From Firmicutes bacterium UBA2598 (lineage in GTDB: Bacteria > Bacillota > PH28-bin88), in contig DDKM01000025.1 in assembly GCA_002339345.1 (NCBI GenBank), forward strand, positions 1 to 23,608: a stretch of DNA of 23,608 nt, in the 5' to 3' direction. Below are positions 7,771 through 15,264 of the stretch, piece after piece. The position numbers and the translations under genes are program-made. Below the pieces are notes generated by a model that was not told the origin of the DNA, ran no database searches, and saw only the letters and a list, made by a program, of their open reading frames with translations. Position 1 is the first letter of the stretch, and each line of letters begins with the position of its first letter.

Positions 7771-8888
7771 ATCTGACGGCAATTGCCCACAACTTCCGGG
7801 AGGTCCGCCGGGTGACCGGGCCCCCGGTCAAGGTGATGGGGGTGGTAAAGGCCAATGCCTATGGCCACGGGATGGTGGAGGTTGCCCGGACCCTGGTGGC
7901 AGAGGGAGCGGACTGGCTGGGGGTGGCCATTTTGGAGGAGGCGGTCATCTTGCGGGAAGCGGGCTTTCAACTGCCCATCCTGGTTTTTGGCTACGTCCCT
8001 CCCCACCAGGCGGAGGTGGTGGTACAGCACCAAATCCGGCAATCGGTTTATTCCCTGGAACAGGCTCAGAACCTGGCGGCGGCAGCCCAGCGCCTGCATG
8101 CTACCGCTCTGGTCCATGTGAAAATAGATACCGGCATGGGCCGGCTGGGATTTTTACCCACTGCGGACGCCCGGCAGGCGGTGCTGGCCATGGCCCGGCT
8201 GCCACGGCTGGAGGTGGAGGGGGTGTTTACCCACTTTGCAGTGGCCGATGAGATGGACAAATCCTTTACCATATTACAGTGGGAGCGTTTCCAGGACTTT
8301 ACAGCCGGACTGCAGGCCGCGGGCTTGACCGTTCCCATCCGGCATGCCGCCAACAGCGCGGCGGTTATCGACCTGCCGGAAACCCACGGCGATTTGGTGC
8401 GCCCCGGCATCATGATTTACGGCCTGTACCCTTCCGGTGAAGTAAACAGGGAACGGGTGCGCTTGCGCCCGGCCATGACGGTAAAGAGCAGGGTGGCCTT
8501 GGTCAAGGAGGTGCCCGCAGGGGCAACCATCAGTTACGGCCGTACCTTCCGGGCCGCTAAACCAACGGTGGTGGTGACCATTCCCATGGGTTATGCCGAT
8601 GGGTACAGCCGCCTGCTGTCCAACCGGGGGACGGTACTCATCAACGGTATCCCCGCGCCGGTGATCGGCAGGGTGTGCATGGATCAGTTCATGGTGGATG
8701 CCACCGGTGCGGGGGCGGTGTCCCTGGGTGATGAGGTGGTGGTGATGGGCCGGCAGGGGGATCGGGAGATCTCCGCCGATGCCATTGCCGCTCAGCTGGG
8801 CACCATCAATTATGAGGTGGTTTGCATGCTGTCTGCCAGGGTACCCAGATATTACATCAACGGGCAGGCAGGTACCGGGGGGTGTTGA
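7746..8888 (+). CDS. alr: alanine racemase
   Basis: A PLP-dependent cytoplasmic enzyme converting L-alanine to D-alanine for peptidoglycan. K35 in VVKANAYGHG is the PLP-binding lysine; Y264 in ISYGRTFRA is the second catalytic base. HFAVADE, NSAAVIDLPE and GRVCMDQFMVD are further family signatures. At 380 residues it has the usual length. TTG 7746 follows GGGGGGAG (7731-7738) and lies inside the end of nnr. The downstream toxin-antitoxin pair keeps the order known from Bacillus subtilis (alr - ndoAI - ndoA), but here it has its own promoter. Confidence 0.95.
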   Translation: MRPTRAEIDLTAIAHNFREVRRVTGPPVKVMGVVKANAYGHGMVEVARTLVAEGADWLGVAILEEAVILREAGFQLPILVFGYVPPHQAEVVVQHQIRQSVYSLEQAQNLAAAAQRLHATALVHVKIDTGMGRLGFLPTADARQAVLAMARLPRLEVEGVFTHFAVADEMDKSFTILQWERFQDFTAGLQAAGLTVPIRHAANSAAVIDLPETHGDLVRPGIMIYGLYPSGEVNRERVRLRPAMTVKSRVALVKEVPAGATISYGRTFRAAKPTVVVTIPMGYADGYSRLLSNRGTVLINGIPAPVIGRVCMDQFMVDATGAGAVSLGDEVVVMGRQGDREISADAIAAQLGTINYEVVCMLSARVPRYYINGQAGTGGC

Positions 8889-8988
8889 TGCCGAATAGAG
8901 TTGTAGCAGGTAACGGGCTATAGGTTTGGACGGGACCGGAGGCATGCTTGGGACCTTTGGTGGCAATACTTGGGACAACCCCCATAGC

Positions 8989-9017
8989 TTGCACCGCCTG
9001 GTGCCTGGCGGTATAAT
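8989..9017 (+). promoter_or_regulatory. sigma-A-type promoter of the toxin-antitoxin pair
   Basis: TTGCAC (8989-8994) and TATAAT (9012-9017) are separated by exactly 17 bases, and the antitoxin start lies about 30 bases further on. This is the cleanest vegetative promoter in the window. Confidence 0.75.
8993..9012. promoter_or_regulatory. inverted repeat inside the promoter spacer, candidate operator
   Basis: ACCGCC (8993-8998) and GGCGGT (9007-9012) flank an 8-base spacer and fill the space between the -35 and -10 boxes. A bound protein would block RNA polymerase. Ribbon-helix-helix antitoxins commonly repress their own operons from such sites, so the downstream antitoxin is the natural candidate ligand. 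It could also be a chance hairpin. Confidence 0.5.
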
Positions 9018-9048
9018 TAAGTTATAAACCCAGCGGGAGGTGCCGTAT

Positions 9049-9318
9049 TTGTCTTGTTTAAAACGGATCGTGATTAGCCTGCCGGAAAGCCTGTTGAAGG
9101 AAGTGGACGGCATGGTTCTTTTGGAACAGAAGAACCGCAGTGAACTGGTCCGTGAGGCTATGCGGCTATACCTGGCTGAACGAAGGCGGTTATCCCTGCG
9201 GGAACAGATGAAAAGGGGCTATCAGGAGATGGCGCACATTAACCTCAGCCTGGCCCTGGAAGAATTTGAGGCCATCCTGGAAGATGAGCCGGAAGAAAAG
9301 CTGGCTGATTGCCGATGA
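9049..9318 (+). CDS. ndoAI: EndoAI-type antitoxin (CopG/ribbon-helix-helix)
   Basis: An 89-residue antitoxin of the Bacillus subtilis EndoAI (YdcD, MazE-role) family. The N-terminus KRIVISLPESLLKEVDGMV followed by RSELVREAMRLYL is a ribbon-helix-helix DNA-binding and dimerisation fold; the acidic C-terminal half (about 60-89) is the usual toxin-wrapping part. It neutralises the RNase encoded next and probably represses their promoter. TTG 9049 was chosen because GGAGGTG (9036-9042) is 6 bases upstream; GTG 9040 lies within that site. It ends in an ATGA overlap with the toxin gene. Confidence 0.92.
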   Translation: MSCLKRIVISLPESLLKEVDGMVLLEQKNRSELVREAMRLYLAERRRLSLREQMKRGYQEMAHINLSLALEEFEAILEDEPEEKLADCR

Positions 9319-9671
9319 CCATGCAGGTACGCAGGGGCGACATTTTCTTTGCCCAGCTCAATCCCGTTGTGGGCTCTGAACAGGGTGGGACCAGGCCGGT
9401 ACTGATCATCCAGAATGATATCGGAAACCAGTACAGTCCCACCACCATTGTCGCCGCCATTACCTCCCAAATTGCCAAAGCCAAACTACCCACCCATGTG
9501 GAGGTGGGTTCGGACAAGACCGGCCTGGAGCGGGATTCCGTCATTTTGACCGAGCAGGTCCGGACCATTGACAAGAGCAGGCTGCAGCAAAAGGTGGCTT
9601 TTTTGGATGCCGAGACCATGGAGCGGGTTGACCGGGCCATTGAGATCAGCCTTGGCCTGGTGGAACTGTAA
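9315..9671 (+). CDS. ndoA: EndoA/MazF-type mRNA interferase
   Basis: A 118-residue PemK/MazF-family ribosome-independent endoribonuclease that cleaves mRNA at short sequence motifs; the Bacillus subtilis orthologue cuts at UACAU. The signature runs VRRGDIFFAQLNPVVGSEQ, then GTRPVLIIQNDIGN, SPTTIVAAITSQI, KLPTHVEV and LERDSVILTEQVRTIDK, so near-complete family conservation suggests an active toxin. ATG 9315 overlaps the antitoxin stop by four bases, which keeps toxin synthesis coupled to antitoxin translation. A terminator follows within 60 bases. Confidence 0.95.
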   Translation: MTMQVRRGDIFFAQLNPVVGSEQGGTRPVLIIQNDIGNQYSPTTIVAAITSQIAKAKLPTHVEVGSDKTGLERDSVILTEQVRTIDKSRLQQKVAFLDAETMERVDRAIEISLGLVEL

Positions 9672-9720
9672 AAACAGGCCGTTGGGTAGAGGCCGGTATA
9701 GGGTAACATCGAAAAAATGG

Positions 9721-9749
9721 GCCTACTTGCACACAGGTAGGCATTTTTA
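9721..9749 (+). terminator. intrinsic terminator after ndoA
   Basis: GCCTACTTG (9721-9729) pairs with CAGGTAGGC (9734-9742), one G-T pair, loop CACA, followed by ATTTTTA. An A-run (GAAAAAATG) precedes the stem, so it could also act on the opposite strand. Confidence 0.85.
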
Positions 9750-9798
9750 TATTCGTGTAGCGTAGAATACAGGGGAAAGGCGAGGGAGGTGGAACCCG

Positions 9799-10512
9799 GT
9801 GCCACCGTTAATCGGTATAACTTGCGCCCATGACCTGGCCAGTGACCGCCTGTTCATCTCGCCCACCTACGTCCAGGGTGTGGTGGAGGCGGGCGGCGTA
9901 CCGGTACTGCTGGCCTCCAGCGTGGATATGGTGGAACATTACCTGTCCGTGGTGGATGGCCTCCTGCTATCCGGCGGCAGTGATGTGGATCCCTTCCATT
10001 TCGGGGAAGATCCCCTCCCAGGCAGTGGGGAAATTGCCCCCGACCGGGACACCTTCGAGCTGCTGCTGGTCCGGCGCTGCCTGGCGGAGGGTGTGCCCAT
10101 GCTGGGCATTTGCCGAGGGATGCAGGTGATCAACATCGCCGCAGGCGGTACCATCTTTCAGGACATTCCCACCCAGGTGCCAGGGGCTATGAAACACAAA
10201 CAGGAAGCTCCCCGCTGGTACCCTACCCACCCGGTGCAGATTGCACTGGATTCCCTTCTGCACAGTCTGTTTGTGGAGGTGCCGGAAAGGGTAAACAGTT
10301 ACCATCATCAGGCGGTGAAGACACCGGGGCGGGGGTTGCGGGTGTGTGCCACCGCTCCCGACGGCATTATCGAGGGGATTGAAGGAGAAAGCGGGTTTGT
10401 GATAGGGGTGCAGTGGCATCCCGATGCCATGTGGGCCAGGGTTCCGCGGCACCTGAGCCTTTTCCGGGGTTTGGTGAGGGCAGCGGGAAATGGTCACAGC
10501 AGGCAGGAATAA
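9799..10512 (+). CDS. peptidase C26 / gamma-glutamyl-GABA hydrolase-like class I amidotransferase
   Basis: A 237-residue class I glutamine amidotransferase-like hydrolase of the PuuD group, which cleaves gamma-glutamyl amide bonds. The oxyanion segment GLLLSGGSDVDP, the nucleophile C105 in GICRGMQVINIAAGG and H207 in GVQWHPDA are visible. The family normally has HPE; here the third triad position is Asp, so activity needs checking. GTG 9799 follows GAGGGAGGTGG. It has no polyamine or GABA genes around it, so the substrate is unknown. A GC hairpin lies between it and the next gene. Confidence 0.85.
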   Translation: MPPLIGITCAHDLASDRLFISPTYVQGVVEAGGVPVLLASSVDMVEHYLSVVDGLLLSGGSDVDPFHFGEDPLPGSGEIAPDRDTFELLLVRRCLAEGVPMLGICRGMQVINIAAGGTIFQDIPTQVPGAMKHKQEAPRWYPTHPVQIALDSLLHSLFVEVPERVNSYHHQAVKTPGRGLRVCATAPDGIIEGIEGESGFVIGVQWHPDAMWARVPRHLSLFRGLVRAAGNGHSRQE

Positions 10513-10533
10513 CCAGATGGATGGCGAACCACT

Positions 10534-10559
10534 GGTGAGGCCGGATTTCCGGCCTCACC
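10534..10559. other. perfect 11-bp hairpin without T-tail
   Basis: GGTGAGGCCGG (10534-10544) pairs fully with CCGGCCTCACC (10549-10559) around loop ATTT, 22 bases after the C26 peptidase stop and 40 bases before the NIF3-like start. Without a T-run it is more likely a processing or mRNA-stability element, or a weak terminator. Confidence 0.6.
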
Positions 10560-10599
10560 GTCATTGTACGGGAAGGGTGTAATTTTAAACGGGAGGGAG

Positions 10600-11457
10600 A
10601 TGGTTGTCATAAGGGCCACGGAAATACTGGAACTGGCAGTCAGGGCGGCGGGGTTGGAAGCTGTGCCGCCGGATTCCGGGGTGCTGGTGGAGGGAGAGGG
10701 CATCACGAAAATCCTGTTCGGGATTGACATGGGAGCGGCAGAAATCCTCATCGCCAAGCAGTTGGGCTTCCATGGGGTGATCACCCACCATCCCAAGGGG
10801 GGGGAGGCCATGGTGAACCTTTCCCAGGTGATGCAGAACCAGATCCAGAGGATGGTCAATGCCGGTATTCCCATCAATAAGGCACAAAAGGTGTTAAAGG
10901 AACGGCAGGAGGAGGTGGAGCGGAGGGTATACGCGGAAAACTACGACCGGGAGGTAAGTGCCGCCAGGTTGCTGGGCATGCCCTTCATCGCCCTGCACAC
11001 ACCATGTGATATCCTGGCTGAGCAAACGGTGCAGGGGCACCTGGATCGCCGGCTGGCGGACAGGCCCCAGGCTACCCTAAAGGACCTTTTGGATATTCTG
11101 GGAGAATTGCCGGAATATAAAAACGCCCTGGTCAAGCCCAAGATCCGGGTGGGTGCACCGGAAAGTTATGCCGGCCGGGTGTATGTAACCATGGCCGGGG
11201 GCACCAGTGGCGGCAAGGAGGTCTTCAAGGCCTATTTCGAAGCCGGGGTGGGCACCCTGGTTGTGATGCACTGCCCCGATGATGTGCTGGAGGCAGTACG
11301 CCAGCAGAACATCGGCAACATTATCATCGCTGGCCACATGGCCAGCGATTCGGTAGGTATCAATAAAATGATCACAGTTTTAAGCCAGTACGGCCTGGAA
11401 TGCACCCGTTGCGCCGGGGTGGTGGATCCCGGAGGGGATAACTTACAACAGCAGTAG
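10600..11457 (+). CDS. NIF3-like dinuclear metal-centre protein
   Basis: A 285-residue NIF3/YqfO-YbgI family protein. It keeps the expected pattern: FGIDMGAAEILIAKQLGFHGVI leading to THHPKG (metal-binding His pair), a central IALHTPCD segment, and a C-terminal IIAGHMASDSVGINKM with further ligands. The biochemical role of the family is not settled; GTP cyclohydrolase-like activity has been reported for some members. ATG 10600 follows GGGAGGG closely; the frame extends to TTG 10564 but without a ribosome site. Its last 15 bases overlap a small gene on the opposite strand. Confidence 0.8.
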   Translation: MVVIRATEILELAVRAAGLEAVPPDSGVLVEGEGITKILFGIDMGAAEILIAKQLGFHGVITHHPKGGEAMVNLSQVMQNQIQRMVNAGIPINKAQKVLKERQEEVERRVYAENYDREVSAARLLGMPFIALHTPCDILAEQTVQGHLDRRLADRPQATLKDLLDILGELPEYKNALVKPKIRVGAPESYAGRVYVTMAGGTSGGKEVFKAYFEAGVGTLVVMHCPDDVLEAVRQQNIGNIIIAGHMASDSVGINKMITVLSQYGLECTRCAGVVDPGGDNLQQQ

Positions 11458-11556
11458 TAGCCACTGTTGGATGGTGGTAACCAGGCCCCATGCCAGGGTA
11501 GTAATGGTGATGGCACCGAAGGCGATTTCTTTTTTGAAAATGGATCTGCTTGGCAT
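11443..11556 (-). CDS. small single-helix membrane peptide, 37 residues
   Basis: A short frame on the minus strand starts at ATG 11556 behind GGGGAGGGG (about 11560-11568), one of the better ribosome sites here. The product has a basic N-terminus (MPSRSIFKKEIAFG) and then about 22 hydrophobic residues ending in LLLLL, the shape of a single-pass membrane peptide with its N-terminus inside. It is convergent with the NIF3-like gene and divergent from the amidohydrolase gene. I do not recognise a family. Codon-level conservation has not been tested, so the strong ribosome site and membrane profile are the only support. Confidence 0.55.
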   Translation of the reverse strand: MPSRSIFKKEIAFGAITITTLAWGLVTTIQQWLLLLL

Positions 11557-11645
11557 GGGTACCCCTCCCCTTCTTAATTGTTTCTAACATTAAATACGCC
11601 TTTGGCTGGGAAGTTCCGGCAAAAATTTTTTTGGGAGGCAAAAAA

Positions 11646-12803
11646 ATGATCGCGATCATTAATGGCACGGTGGCCGCCATGACTGGGCGCTCCCCGGCTC
11701 CCGGTACAGTGCTGATCAAGGACGGGAAAATCCTGGCCGCCGGTCCCGGTGTGGATGTGCCTGCAGAGGCGGAAGTGATTGACGCCCGGGGAGGGTGGAT
11801 TATGCCGGGACTGGTGGAGGCCCATTGTCATGTGGGCATCATGGAGGAGATCTACCGGGTGGAGGGCAATGACGGCAACGAGACCACCGATCCCATCACA
11901 CCCCACCTGCGGGCTTTGGATGCCATCAATCCCATGGATGAGGGATTTCGGGATGCCCTGCAGGGCGGGGTAACCACCATGTTCGTGCCACCGGGCAGCG
12001 CCAATGTGGTTGGGGGTACCGGTCCTGTTTTGAAGACCTGCGGGCGGATTGTGGATGACATGTGCCTGCGGCAGCCTGCCGGGTTAAAGGTGGCCTTTGG
12101 GGAGAATCCCAAGCGGGTATATGGTGACCAAAAAAAGGCCCCCAGCACCAGAATGGCCACCGCCGCCCTGCTGAGGGAGTATCTTTCCCGCGCCTTGGAG
12201 TATCAGGCCAAGATGGAACGGGCGGGTGGGGACCCGGAAAAGATACCGGCGCGGGATTTTAAATTGGAGGCCGCCCTGCCCGTCCTGCGGGGCGAGATGC
12301 CCCTAAGGGCCCATGCTCACCGGGCGGATGACATCATGACCGCCATCCGCATTGCCCATGAATTCGGCGTCAAAATTGTCATTGAACACTGTACCGAGGG
12401 ACACCTGGTGGTTGACGAGCTGGCCGGGGGGGGTATACCCTGTGTGGTAGGCCCATCCTTCAGTTCCCGCGCCAAGGTGGAACTGAAGGAACGCACCTTT
12501 GCTACCCCTGGCATCCTGGCGCGGGCGGGGGTACTGGTGGCCATCATGACGGATCACCCCGTGGTGCCCATCAAGTATCTGAACCTGTGCGCCGCTCTGG
12601 CGGTCAGGGAGGGCATGGCGGAGGAGGATGCCCTGCGGGCGATTACCATTAACGCAGCGGCCATTCTTGGTGTAGATCACCGGGTGGGCAGTCTGGCACC
12701 GGGCAAAGACGGTGATGTGGTGGTATGGGATGGCCATCCCCTGGATGTGAGGTCCAGGGTGACCACTGTGATGATGGATGGGCGGGTTGTGTACCGTCGG
12801 TAA
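11646..12803 (+). CDS. amidohydrolase, imidazolonepropionase-like
   Basis: A 385-residue metal-dependent amidohydrolase of the COG1228 type. It has the N-terminal beta-strand start (IINGTVAAMTG, PGTVLIKDGKILAAGPG), the HxH metal motif in MPGLVEAHCHVG, further ligands in LRAHAHRADDI and VIEHCTEGH, the catalytic Asp region MTDHPVV, and the C-terminal LAPGKDGDVVVWDGHPLD that re-forms the beta domain. The family hydrolyses cyclic amides or peptides; the substrate is not predictable. I chose ATG 11646 because GGGAGGC lies 8 bases upstream; the frame extends to 11550 but that part runs through the divergent intergenic region. A perfect 14-bp palindrome starts at the initiation codon. Confidence 0.88.
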   Translation: MIAIINGTVAAMTGRSPAPGTVLIKDGKILAAGPGVDVPAEAEVIDARGGWIMPGLVEAHCHVGIMEEIYRVEGNDGNETTDPITPHLRALDAINPMDEGFRDALQGGVTTMFVPPGSANVVGGTGPVLKTCGRIVDDMCLRQPAGLKVAFGENPKRVYGDQKKAPSTRMATAALLREYLSRALEYQAKMERAGGDPEKIPARDFKLEAALPVLRGEMPLRAHAHRADDIMTAIRIAHEFGVKIVIEHCTEGHLVVDELAGGGIPCVVGPSFSSRAKVELKERTFATPGILARAGVLVAIMTDHPVVPIKYLNLCAALAVREGMAEEDALRAITINAAAILGVDHRVGSLAPGKDGDVVVWDGHPLDVRSRVTTVMMDGRVVYRR

Positions 12804-12883
12804 CACCCGGGATGGGGGATGTGTTGTTTCCTCCATGTGTGCGAAGTTTTCATCCCATAGCCAGGGAAGGGAGGAGGGACTTC

Positions 12884-13498
12884 TTGGATGACATCAGGCG
12901 GGAGGCCCTGGCGGCCCTGGCACAGGAATGCCTGTCCTGTCGCCGGTGCGGTTTACGGCAGGGCTGCAAACAGGTGGTGTTCAGTGACGGCAACCCCGAC
13001 ACCTCCCTGATGCTGGTGGGGGAGGGTCCCGGGGAAATGGAAGATGAACTGGGGCGGCCCTTTGTAGGGGCAGCCGGCCAGTTGCTGGATCGCATCCTGG
13101 CGGCTGCCGGGCTTAACCGGAACAAGGTATATATTGCCAATGTGGTGAAATGCCGGCCGAAAAATGATCCGGCCTTGCCGGGTTACCGGCCGGGGTGGGC
13201 CACCAACCGCCCGCCCACACCACAGGAGATGGCGGCATGCCTTCCTTGGCTGGAGGCACAAATTGCCCTGGTCCAGCCCACCCATATCCTTTGTCTGGGT
13301 TCGGTGGCTCTCCAGGGACTGGTTGACCCGGCGGCCAGCATCACCCGCATGAGGGGCCGGTGGGTGGACTGGCATGGGATCAGGCTGATGCCCACCTACC
13401 ACCCGGCTGCGCTGTTACGGGATCCTGCCAAAAAGAAACCGGTGTGGCAAGATGTGCAGGAATTGATGCGGGATCTCGGCCTGCCCATGCGGGGCTGA
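12884..13498 (+). CDS. udg: family 4 uracil-DNA glycosylase
   Basis: A 204-residue 4Fe-4S uracil-DNA glycosylase that removes uracil from DNA to start base-excision repair. Motif 1 is GEGPGEMEDELGRPFVG (about 46-62) and motif 2 LMPTYHPAALLR near the C-terminus. Likely cluster ligands are C16, C19, C90 and C119; the C90-C119 gap carries a loop (PALPGYRPGWATNRP) that seems longer than usual. TTG 12884 follows GGGAGGAGGG at the right distance. The frame upstream to 12725 overlaps the amidohydrolase and is not used. It precedes tsaE by about 70 bases. Confidence 0.92.
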   Translation: MDDIRREALAALAQECLSCRRCGLRQGCKQVVFSDGNPDTSLMLVGEGPGEMEDELGRPFVGAAGQLLDRILAAAGLNRNKVYIANVVKCRPKNDPALPGYRPGWATNRPPTPQEMAACLPWLEAQIALVQPTHILCLGSVALQGLVDPAASITRMRGRWVDWHGIRLMPTYHPAALLRDPAKKKPVWQDVQELMRDLGLPMRG

Positions 13499-13520
13499 TG
13501 CCCATAGGAAAAGGGTTTCG

Positions 13521-13548
13521 TTAGAGGCGGGAGTATCCTGGGTATAAT
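13521..13548 (+). promoter_or_regulatory. possible promoter of the tsaE-tsaB-rimI-tsaD operon
   Basis: A perfect TATAAT (13543-13548) lies 22 bases before tsaE. The best -35 is TTAGAG (13521-13526) with a 16-base spacer, which is weak. A GGAGGATGG stretch follows the -10. Confidence 0.45.
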
Positions 13549-13570
13549 ATGGGGAGGATGGAATAAAGGG

Positions 13571-14038
13571 ATGGTATACCGCATAAATGTCGATACAGCT
13601 GAAGAGATGCTCCGTCTGGGGGAGTGCCTGGGTCGCCTGCTGCAGCCCGGGCATGTGGTGCTGCTCTCTGGCGATCTGGGTGTCGGAAAGACCACCTTGG
13701 CCCAAGGAGTGGCCCGCGGGCTAGGGGTTAACCGGCCGGTAACCAGTCCTACCTTTACCCTCATCCATGAATACCAGGGTAGGATGCCCCTTTACCATAT
13801 CGATTTGTACCGGTTGTCAGGTGAGGAGGAAACACTGGATCTGGGCCTTACCGACTACATGGAACCCGATGGGGCGACTCTTTTGGAGTGGCCGGAGCGG
13901 GCCCCGGCCAGCTGGCCGGACCGGTTCCTCAAGGTGACCATCAGCGGAGGGGAAGGTAGTGGCCGGGTGGTGGAAATAACAACCAACGGCGAGGATTGGC
14001 AGGAAATCGTGAAGGGGTTGGAACGGTGCGGGTTTTAG
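13571..14038 (+). CDS. tsaE: tRNA t6A synthesis ATPase TsaE
   Basis: TsaE is the ATPase that resets the TsaB-TsaD complex making N6-threonylcarbamoyl-adenosine at tRNA position 37. The Walker A loop GDLGVGKT spans residues 34-41; the family segments VTSPTFTLIHEY and LYHIDLYRL follow, then LLEWPER. At 155 residues it has the standard length. ATG 13571 has AAAGGG just upstream and GGAGGA further off, so initiation may be moderate. It overlaps tsaB by 13 bases. Confidence 0.95.
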   Translation: MVYRINVDTAEEMLRLGECLGRLLQPGHVVLLSGDLGVGKTTLAQGVARGLGVNRPVTSPTFTLIHEYQGRMPLYHIDLYRLSGEEETLDLGLTDYMEPDGATLLEWPERAPASWPDRFLKVTISGGEGSGRVVEITTNGEDWQEIVKGLERCGF

Positions 14039-14733
14039 GTCTTGACAGCGCCACCAATGTAGCTTCAGTGGCGGTAATGGGGGAACAGCACCTGGTGGCG
14101 GAGGCGTGGTTGAATACCAGAAAAACCCATTCCCAGCGGCTGATGCCCATGCTGGCCCAGCTGCTGCAGGAAGCAGATTTGACTTTGGCGGATCTTTCCG
14201 GCTTGGCGGTAGCCATTGGCCCTGGCTCCTTTACCGGTTTGCGCATCGGCTTGGCTACCGTCAAGGGCCTGGCCCTGGTGACAGGACTGCCGGTGGTGGG
14301 TATACCCACCCTGGATGCCCTGGCCCTTAATGCAGCAGGTTTCCCTGGTATTGTATGCCCCATTCTCAATGCGCGGAAACAAGAGGTTTATGGGGCTGTC
14401 TACGCCTGGCGGGAAGGTGAGATGGAACGGCTGACGGAATACTTGGCCGTATCCCCGGAAGCCCTGGCGGAGATCCTGGACGCCTATTGCCAGCCGGTGA
14501 CCCTCCTGGGTGATGGGGTACCCATCTACCGGCAGGTGTTCCACCAGCGGCTGGGTAACCGGCTGGTTCTGCTGCCGCTCCCCCAGTTACTGGGCAGGGC
14601 TGCCCAGGTGGCCTACCTGGGTTTACGGGCCTTGCAGGCTGGCCGGCGGGATGACCTGCATAGCTTGAAACCCTTTTATATCCGCCCTTCCGAGGCTGAG
14701 GTGCGGATGGCGCAACGGTTGGCCGGAGAATGA
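14026..14733 (+). CDS. tsaB: tRNA t6A synthesis protein TsaB
   Basis: TsaB is the inactive ASKHA-fold partner that holds TsaD in the t6A complex. The N-terminus VLGLDSATNVASVAV, then AIGPGSFTGLRIGLATVKGLA, and the C-terminal KPFYIRPSEAE are typical. GTG 14026 was chosen because the conserved VLGLDSA begins there and AAGGGG lies 8-9 bases upstream; the frame runs up to 13996 without support. The 235-residue length is normal. It is followed by rimI after 12 bases. Confidence 0.93.
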   Translation: MRVLGLDSATNVASVAVMGEQHLVAEAWLNTRKTHSQRLMPMLAQLLQEADLTLADLSGLAVAIGPGSFTGLRIGLATVKGLALVTGLPVVGIPTLDALALNAAGFPGIVCPILNARKQEVYGAVYAWREGEMERLTEYLAVSPEALAEILDAYCQPVTLLGDGVPIYRQVFHQRLGNRLVLLPLPQLLGRAAQVAYLGLRALQAGRRDDLHSLKPFYIRPSEAEVRMAQRLAGE

Positions 14734-14745
14734 GGAGGATTTGGC

Positions 14746-15264
14746 TTGGAGTACGCCATTAGACCCATGCGGGAGGGGGATCTGGATCAGGTGCTGGAAA
14801 TCGAAGCCCTATCCTTTCCTATCCCCTGGTCCCGTTATGCCTTTGCAAGCGAACTGAAGGAAAATGCCTTTGCCTATTATTTGGTCTGCCAGGATGGGGA
14901 ACAGGTGGTGGGTTATGCCGGAATGTGGGTCATCCTGGATGAGGCACATATCACCAATGTGGCGGTACACCCGGACCACCGGCGGCGGGGTGTCGGCCAG
15001 ATGCTGATGCTGGCACTGGAAGAGGCGGCCCTGGCCCGCGGGGCAACCCGGATTACCCTGGAGGTGAGGGTATCCAACACGGCGGCCCAGCAATTGTATG
15101 AGATGCTTGGTTATCGGCGGACCGGCGTTCGCCGGGCCTATTATACCGATAACAAGGAGGACGCCCTGATCATGTGGAAGGTGTTTACCTGCTTAGAAAG
15201 TCCGGCCGGGATAGGGCGGCTGGGCCGAAGTGTACCAAAGAAGGGTGCCGGTTTATATGAATGA
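14746..15264 (+). CDS. rimI: ribosomal protein S18 alanine N-acetyltransferase RimI
   Basis: A GNAT-family acetyltransferase that in other bacteria acetylates the N-terminal Ala of ribosomal protein S18. The acetyl-CoA loop is HPDHRRRGVGQMLM (about 78-91), preceded by ITNVAV; the C-terminal NTAAQQLYEMLGYRRTGVRRAYY is family-typical. TTG 14746 has GGAGGA six bases upstream. The product is 172 residues, about 20 longer than usual, because the tail runs over the start of tsaD (8-base overlap). Position between tsaB and tsaD is the common Firmicute arrangement. Confidence 0.92.
   Translation: MEYAIRPMREGDLDQVLEIEALSFPIPWSRYAFASELKENAFAYYLVCQDGEQVVGYAGMWVILDEAHITNVAVHPDHRRRGVGQMLMLALEEAALARGATRITLEVRVSNTAAQQLYEMLGYRRTGVRRAYYTDNKEDALIMWKVFTCLESPAGIGRLGRSVPKKGAGLYE

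Noticed and set aside
12303..12836. 177-codon minus-strand frame over the amidohydrolase
   Set aside because: Antisense shadow; histidine- and glycine-rich low-complexity product.
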